A stretch of 11,570 nucleotides of DNA from an uncultured Treponema sp. (GTDB lineage Bacteria; Spirochaetota; Spirochaetia; Treponematales; Treponemataceae), in contig CAMJAJ010000014.1 in NCBI GenBank assembly GCA_946403565.1, positions 1 to 11,570 on the forward strand, read 5' to 3'. A model generated the notes under the pieces. The model was given only the letters and a program-made list of their open reading frames with translations, was not told the DNA's origin and searched no databases. Made by a program: the position numbers and the translations under genes. This document shows, one piece after another, positions 7,977 through 11,570 of the stretch (position 1 is its first letter; every line of letters begins with the position of its first letter).

Positions 7977-9173
7977 ATGGAAGACAAAGAAGACTACGTG
8001 TATACCGTCTCGCAGCTGACGGGGCTCATAAAGACGACGCTGCAGGAAGCCTTCCCCTGCGTGCAGCTCAAGGGCGAGATCTCAAACTTCAAGGCGAACT
8101 CGACAGGGCACCTGTACTTCTCGCTCAAGGACAGCGGCGCCCAGATAAGCGCGGTCATGTTCCGCGGCCAGGCCGCCCGCCTGAGCTTCCGCCCCAAGGA
8201 CGGCATGCTCGTGCAGGCCAAGGGCAAGATCAGCGTCTACGAGGCGCAGGGCCGCTACCAGATCATCATAGACTCCATGACCCAGGCGGGCCTGGGCGAC
8301 ATCATGGAGATGATAGAGGAGCGCAAGCGCAGGCTCGCCGCCGAAGGCCTGTTCGACGACAGGCGGAAAAGGCCCCTCCCCCCCTACCCCGCCACGGTCG
8401 GCGTGGTGACCAGCCCGACGGGGGCCGCCCTCCGCGACATCCTGAACATAGCCGGCAGGCGGAACGACAAGGTGAACGTCGTGGTGCTGCCCGCCCAGGT
8501 GCAGGGCGAGGGGGCCGCCGAGACGATCATCCGCATGATACGGACCGCGGACCAGTACAAGCTGTGCGACGTGCTCATCATAGGACGGGGCGGCGGCTCG
8601 CTCGAGGACCTGCTGCCCTTCAGCGACGAGGGGGTGGTCAGGGCCATCGCGGCCTGCTCCATCCCCACCATCTCCGCCGTCGGGCACGAGATAGACTGGG
8701 CCTTGAGCGACTTTGCCGCCGACAAGCGGGCACCAACCCCCAGTGCGGCAGCAGAACTGGCGGTCCCGGAGAGACAGGCCATCGAGGACAGCATACGGGA
8801 GGCCCGGGAAAGCCTCCACGAGGCCATCTCCGCCAGGCTCCGCACGGAACGGCTCAAGCTGAAGGGCTTCTCGCGGGAAGGGATGGAGCTCCAGTTCCGC
8901 ATGATAGAGCAGCCCTACCTGCAGCGGCTGGAGGCGGGAAAAAGCATGCTGACGGACTGCATGACGAAGCTCATCGACGACAGGCGGACCCGGCTGGCCC
9001 TCCTCTCGCAGACGCTCTCCTACTGCAGCCCGCAGACGATATTCGACCGGGGCTACTCCATGGTGACGGACGCCGGGAGCGGGCAGGTGATACGGGATGC
9101 GGACGCGGTGAGCGCGGGAACACAAATCGTGGTCAGGCCCTCCAAAGGCAGCCTGAAGGCGAAAGTCCTGTAA
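7977..9173 (+). CDS. xseA: Exonuclease VII large subunit
   Basis: Large catalytic subunit of exonuclease VII, which degrades single-stranded DNA from both ends to short oligonucleotides and acts in repair. The 398 residues begin with an OB-fold DNA-binding domain (residues 6-105: VSQLTGLIKTTL, LKGEISNFK, GHLYFSLKD). The catalytic region carries the family blocks GVVTSPTGAALRDIL (142-156), GRGGGSLEDLLPF (203-215), SAVGHEID (233-240) and DKRAPTPSAAAE (249-260). The C-terminal part is a charged helical stretch, the expected XseB-binding coiled coil, followed by the terminal beta segment (FDRGYSMVTD). At 398 residues it is shorter than the 456 of E. coli. ATG 7977 has only a weak GGA upstream. 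It is the only plus-strand gene here. The partner xseB, often adjacent, does not follow. I see no terminator after the stop. Confidence 0.97.
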   Translation: MEDKEDYVYTVSQLTGLIKTTLQEAFPCVQLKGEISNFKANSTGHLYFSLKDSGAQISAVMFRGQAARLSFRPKDGMLVQAKGKISVYEAQGRYQIIIDSMTQAGLGDIMEMIEERKRRLAAEGLFDDRRKRPLPPYPATVGVVTSPTGAALRDILNIAGRRNDKVNVVVLPAQVQGEGAAETIIRMIRTADQYKLCDVLIIGRGGGSLEDLLPFSDEGVVRAIAACSIPTISAVGHEIDWALSDFAADKRAPTPSAAAELAVPERQAIEDSIREARESLHEAISARLRTERLKLKGFSREGMELQFRMIEQPYLQRLEAGKSMLTDCMTKLIDDRRTRLALLSQTLSYCSPQTIFDRGYSMVTDAGSGQVIRDADAVSAGTQIVVRPSKGSLKAKVL

Positions 9174-9217
9174 GCAGCACGACAGCTCCCGGCAGAATCA
9201 AAAAAACGGAGGAGAGA

Positions 9218-9628
9218 TTATTTGTACGTATAAGGATTGTGAGCCTTATGCAATTTCCACCACCACTTCGGGCAGTACTTTTCAGGATCCTCTTCGCAAA
9301 GAGCTTTAAGAGCTTCGCACTCCTTAGTTTTAGGAGAACACTCATTAAAAACAGACGTGATTATTTCCCTTCCAGTTAAGACATTACGACAGTACATGTA
9401 GCCATGATTATAGCCTAAGCACTGATATATTTCAGACTCTGGATGTTTATTCTTTAACGCAATAAAATTTGGCGCACCCCATCTATACGTCTGGCAGTAG
9501 TTATGTGTGACATACACTTCCCAATACGGAAGCAGATAGTTTTCCCAAAGCTCGCCGAGGTAGTAGCTGATATGCTCTGATCTCATTAGTATTAGTATTA
9601 TAGGCATAAGAACTACAACTATAAGCAT
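9218..9628 (-). CDS. Small membrane-anchored, cysteine-rich hypothetical protein
   Basis: I do not recognise this 136-residue protein. Residues 1-15 are strongly hydrophobic (VVVLMPIILILM), a signal anchor or short membrane segment. The rest is rich in Tyr and Trp (ENYLLPYWEVYV, KWWWK) and has seven cysteines at 45, 70, 80, 97, 104, 111 and 119. The spacing could support disulfides if this part is exported. The gene and its flanks are far more AT-rich than the neighbours, with a different codon choice, which suggests acquisition or weak constraint. ATG 9628 follows AAGGAG with a long 11-base spacing, and there is no other in-frame start. It converges with xseA, with 44 bases between the stops. 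A run of seven T on its sense strand lies shortly after the stop, but no stem precedes it. It is probably a real gene, since frame, SD and hydrophobic start agree. Confidence 0.6.
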   Translation of the reverse strand: MLIVVVLMPIILILMRSEHISYYLGELWENYLLPYWEVYVTHNYCQTYRWGAPNFIALKNKHPESEIYQCLGYNHGYMYCRNVLTGREIITSVFNECSPKTKECEALKALCEEDPEKYCPKWWWKLHKAHNPYTYK

Positions 9629-9657
9629 AATAGCTACAACTCCTTGAATCTTTACTA

Positions 9658-9663
9658 TTTATA
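9658..9663 (-). promoter_or_regulatory. Possible -10 element for the cysteine-rich gene
   Basis: On the minus strand TATAAA lies about 30 bases before ATG 9628, which would place the start site just upstream of the SD. No convincing -35 is visible 16-18 bases further up. A short inverted repeat, ACTAT-GT-ATAGT, sits at 9684-9695 in the same AT-rich stretch and could be an operator, but it is too short to trust. Confidence 0.25.
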
Positions 9664-9699
9664 CGATGTTGCAAAACCAAATCACTATGTATAGTAGCC

Positions 9700-9727
9700 T
9701 AAAAGAAGCTGTAGGGAACCTACAGCT
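9700..9727 (-). terminator. Intrinsic terminator overlapping the end of the 9720-10205 gene
   Basis: On the minus strand a perfect 9-bp stem (AGCTGTAGG with CCTACAGCT, loop TTC) is followed by TCTTTTA. The stop codon TAG at 9722-9720 lies in the first arm, so the hairpin starts within the last sense codons. The order of stem and T-rich tail fits minus-strand transcripts only. Confidence 0.75.
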
Positions 9728-10205
9728 CGTCGAAGTTCTCGATGAAATCTTCTATATTCACCTCTTCCTCGCCGCTCCGGTCCACCTTGGGCTTGCGGGG
9801 AGCAGCATACGACACCGCCTTGGGGCGGACGTACTCGTCGGATTCCGCCTCCTTGGGGCTGTCGAACGAGGAGACATCGACATTCTCCGACGCTGCCGCG
9901 GCAGGGGAAGGAGAGGGTGATGCCTGTACGGAGGTTTTCGGGTCGGGAGTGGCGATGTCCTCCACGGGAGCGGTGAACTCATCCACTTCGGTCGCGGATT
10001 CGAGGACAGGCACGTCCTCCACCTCCACGCCGTCGGTCCAGAGGAAGGGAATTTCCCAACGCCTCAGGGCCTCCATGTGGTATTTCTTCGCAGGACAGCC
10101 GGCGGCAAGGAACATATTCTTACCGTCATTGAAAAAAACAGGCTTGCTAAAACGTACGCCTTCTATAATCTTAGAACATTCGAGTTTAGTCTTTAAGCTG
10201 CCCAT
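9720..10205 (-). CDS. Hypothetical protein with a DUF3391-like N-terminal segment and acidic C-terminus
   Basis: I cannot name this protein. Counted from ATG 10205 it has 161 residues. Residues 10-65 (GVRFSKPVFFNDGKNMFL, then YHMEALRRWEIPFLWTDG) recall the small N-terminal domain that precedes HD-GYP cyclic-di-GMP phosphodiesterases in many bacteria. This is a resemblance in pattern only. No HD or GYP motif follows: the rest is a low-complexity Pro/Ala/Ser/Glu stretch, a basic patch (AAPRKPKVD) and an acidic end (NIEDFIENFDEL). It could be a stand-alone regulatory domain or a remnant of a longer protein. The start is uncertain. An in-frame GTG at 10349 has AAGGAAG ahead of it and suits the promoter at 10379-10406, adding 48 residues. 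That extension uses codons such as GGA, CGA and CTA that are scarce in neighbours, and resembles no domain, so I prefer ATG 10205, whose SD AGGA is nine bases away. Confidence 0.55.
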   Translation of the reverse strand: MGSLKTKLECSKIIEGVRFSKPVFFNDGKNMFLAAGCPAKKYHMEALRRWEIPFLWTDGVEVEDVPVLESATEVDEFTAPVEDIATPDPKTSVQASPSPSPAAAASENVDVSSFDSPKEAESDEYVRPKAVSYAAPRKPKVDRSGEEEVNIEDFIENFDEL

Positions 10206-10372
10206 ACAAAGCCGTCCTGCGAAGTACAGGAGGAATAGGTTGCTGGCACAGGAACAGACCCACGGCTCATGCCGGAGCCGGAATCGTCCTCCATGCCGCC
10301 CTTCCCCAAAATGAACCATGGGGTCAAAGGCGGCGGTAATGTACAGCACCGCACTTCCTTATCCTGCATCAA
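10206..10372 (-). promoter_or_regulatory. Candidate structured 5' leader, or N-terminal coding extension
   Basis: If the gene starts at ATG 10205, the transcript carries a leader of about 165 bases. It can fold into three hairpins. The first, 10336-10296, pairs CCGC/GCGG, CCTT/AAGG and CCCC/GGGG with bulges only on the 5' side. The second pairs CGGCT (10280-10276) with AGCCG (10267-10263). The third pairs TCCTG (10231-10227) with CAGGA (10219-10215), which contains the SD of ATG 10205. It matches no riboswitch class I know. The same bases are open in frame from GTG 10349, so coding is the alternative. Confidence 0.35.
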
Positions 10373-10378
10373 TACTTT

Positions 10379-10406
10379 ATTATAGCACACTATCTCCATT
10401 TGTAAA
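10379..10406 (-). promoter_or_regulatory. Sigma-70-type promoter for the 9720-10205 gene
   Basis: On the minus strand TTTACA (10406-10401) is followed after 16 bases by a perfect TATAAT (10384-10379). Transcription should start near 10372. It lies in an AT-rich gap just after the SUMF1-family gene, so the downstream gene has its own transcript. Confidence 0.65.
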
Positions 10407-10426
10407 GGAAAAAATGCTGAAAAGCG

Positions 10427-11407
10427 CTATTTTTTTGGCCGGACCACCCGGAAGCCGATGTAGGTGCTCCTGCGGTCGGTGATGTCGCCGCCCCGCCGGG
10501 CCACGCAGCCGCAGCTGGCGGCGCAGTACCAGGCCCCTCCACGGCAGCAGCGCAGGTCGCCGATGGAGGCCCCCTCGGCCGGGGTGTCCTCGTCTATCAC
10601 GGCGTAGCGGTCCCAGCACCATTCCCAGACGTTCCCGCTCATGTCGTACAGGCCCAGCGAGTTGGGCCGCTTGAGCCCCACCTGGTGCGCCCCCCAGCCC
10701 TTGGCCCCCTCCAGCAGGGAGCCGTCGACCGTCACGCCGCCGCTGCAGGTGTTGAACTGGTACCAGGCAAAGGCGTCCGCCGCGCTGTCCAGGTCCGGGG
10801 CTTCCGCGGCATAGCGCGCCTGGCTGTCCTGGCCCGCGTACAGGTAGTTCCAGACGGGGCTCTTGGGCTTGCCGCCCCGCGCGGCGAACTCCCACTCGAC
10901 CTCGGTCGGCAGGCGGTAGCCGTTGGACTTTGCCACGAGGGAGACGTCCGCCGCCACGATATGGCCGTCCTGCACCCTGGGAGCGTTGATGACGTAGGCC
11001 ACCCGGTAGCCCTCCCGCACGCTCAGGAGGTTGCAGAAGTAGAGCGCGTCGTACCAGGTCACGCCCTCCACCGGCCGGGAGGCGTCCACTTCCCCGTCGC
11101 AGAGGGGGTAGCCCGCCGGGTCGGAGCTGGTGAAGCTGGGGTCCGGGTCCAGCCCCAGGGGGTTGCCCTCCATGACCAGCCGGTACTGGGTCTTGGTCAC
11201 CTCGAACTTCCCGATCAGGAAGGAGGCCAGCTGCAGCTTCCGCCGGGCGCTGAAGGCCCCCTCAAAGCTCCAGAAGGCGTTGGCCGGGCCGCCGATGACC
11301 TTCGCGCCGGGGACGCTCACCATCTGCAGGACCGCCGACCGGGGCTTGGGATACAGGGCGAACGCCAGCGCAAGGGCCAGGACAAGCAACAGGAAGGGCT
11401 TTTTCAT
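10427..11407 (-). CDS. Exported SUMF1 / formylglycine-generating-enzyme family protein
   Basis: A 326-residue protein with an FGE-sulfatase fold. Residues 1-18 are a signal peptide or anchor (MKKPFLLLVLALALAFALY), so it acts outside the cytoplasm. Family blocks follow in order: GKFEVTKTQY (66-75), PVEGVTWYDALYFCN (112-126), GYRLPTEVEWEFAARGG (163-179), NSLGLYDMSGNVWEWCWD (249-266), CCRGGAWYC (287-295) and YIGFRVVR (316-323). True FGE oxidises a sulfatase cysteine to formylglycine with a Cys pair spaced CxxxxC just after the RGGS block. Here the cysteines are C295, C299 and C301, so the pair is not preserved, and a role as a binding or other SUMF1-like protein is more likely. No sulfatase is in the window. 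ATG 11407 is set by GGAGG at 11414-11418, six bases upstream. Spirochetes often carry several such paralogues, as I recall. Confidence 0.88.
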   Translation of the reverse strand: MKKPFLLLVLALALAFALYPKPRSAVLQMVSVPGAKVIGGPANAFWSFEGAFSARRKLQLASFLIGKFEVTKTQYRLVMEGNPLGLDPDPSFTSSDPAGYPLCDGEVDASRPVEGVTWYDALYFCNLLSVREGYRVAYVINAPRVQDGHIVAADVSLVAKSNGYRLPTEVEWEFAARGGKPKSPVWNYLYAGQDSQARYAAEAPDLDSAADAFAWYQFNTCSGGVTVDGSLLEGAKGWGAHQVGLKRPNSLGLYDMSGNVWEWCWDRYAVIDEDTPAEGASIGDLRCCRGGAWYCAASCGCVARRGGDITDRRSTYIGFRVVRPKK

Positions 11408-11475
11408 CGGAATCCTCCATATAAATATGCCAGGCTGCTCTCAGCCGCACGCGAAGCGCGGTTCCGAAAGCCGCC
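11408..11475. other. Intergenic gap between the synthase 3' end and the SUMF1-family gene
   Basis: On the minus strand a GC-rich imperfect hairpin (CCGCGC, loop, then CGTGCGG with one G-T pair) lies shortly after the upstream stop. No T-tract follows, so I do not call a terminator. The AT-rich stretch at about 11420-11430 could hold a -10, but no -35 is convincing. Confidence 0.3.
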
Positions 11476-11570
11476 CTATATCTGGTTCAGGGCAGACACG
11501 ACCGCGTCGATTCCCGCGCGGCCGACGTTCGTGGACTTGCCCACGCCCCACAGGTCCCTGCCGTCCTCCG
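11476..11570 (-). CDS. 2-isopropylmalate/citramalate synthase family protein, C-terminal end only
   Basis: Thirty codons and the TAG stop are visible; the 5' part lies beyond the window. The frame reads EDGRDLWGVGKSTNVG, then RAGIDAVVSALNQI. The G-x-G-x-STN motif followed by a helix ending in ALN matches the end of the LeuA allosteric (dimerisation) domain, found in 2-isopropylmalate synthase (leucine pathway) and citramalate synthase (isoleucine pathway). The domain binds the pathway's end product in known members. The visible tail cannot separate LeuA from CimA. Confidence 0.72.
   Translation of the reverse strand, partial: EDGRDLWGVGKSTNVGRAGIDAVVSALNQI

Noticed and set aside
8082..9125. 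A 347-codon minus-strand open frame opposite xseA
   Set aside because: xseA carries every family motif over the same bases, and the antisense product shows none.
9174..9217. Terminator for xseA or for the cysteine-rich gene at the A/T run near 9200-9206
   Set aside because: The run of seven is real, but no GC-rich stem precedes it on either strand.
10206..10372. SRP RNA, tmRNA, RNase P or a known riboswitch in the leader
   Set aside because: I looked for the GGAAG-type SRP loop, the tmRNA ends, the RNase P core and c-di-GMP riboswitch sequences. None is present.

Overview
The window is GC-rich DNA, probably from a spirochete and most likely a member of the Treponemataceae. This rests on gene content: a cytidylyltransferase-like protein with a degenerate radical-SAM region and a C-terminal SPASM domain resembles the family I know as 'spiro-SPASM', and it sits next to an SpsF-type cytidylyltransferase. 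The species cannot be named. Every gene except xseA lies on the minus strand.

Positions 1-7912 hold a tightly packed minus-strand operon, transcribed from right to left: the spiro-SPASM-like protein (7912-6224), a GT-A/GT2-like glycosyltransferase (6249-5284), a large fusion of SpsF-type cytidylyltransferase, PseG/SpsG-like domain and zinc-ribbon plus SAM methyltransferase (5284-2588), a carbamoyl-phosphate-synthase-like ATP-grasp ligase (2585-969), and an exported N-acetylmuramoyl-L-alanine amidase (953 to beyond base 1). Genes overlap or are separated by 2-15 bases, and the Shine-Dalgarno (SD) sites of the last three lie inside or against the preceding gene. The first four encode sugar activation, transfer, methylation and ligation, so I infer a cell-surface or flagellar glycoconjugate pathway. 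Its product cannot be named from sequence.

Positions 7977-9173 carry xseA (exonuclease VII large subunit) on the plus strand, divergent from the operon across 64 bases. No xseB follows. Positions 9174-9720 form a distinctly AT-rich island with one small membrane-anchored, cysteine-rich orphan gene (9628-9218).

Positions 9720-10406 hold a gene of uncertain function with an intrinsic terminator that starts inside its last codons, a good promoter, and either a 48-codon N-terminal extension or a roughly 165-base structured leader. Positions 10427-11407 encode an exported formylglycine-generating-enzyme (SUMF1) family protein without the canonical catalytic cysteine spacing. The right edge (11476-11570) holds the C-terminal end of a probable 2-isopropylmalate/citramalate synthase.

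The most interesting parts are the glycoconjugate cassette with its three-activity fusion and repeat linker, the cysteine-depleted radical-SAM region, the possible structured leader, and the AT-rich orphan.
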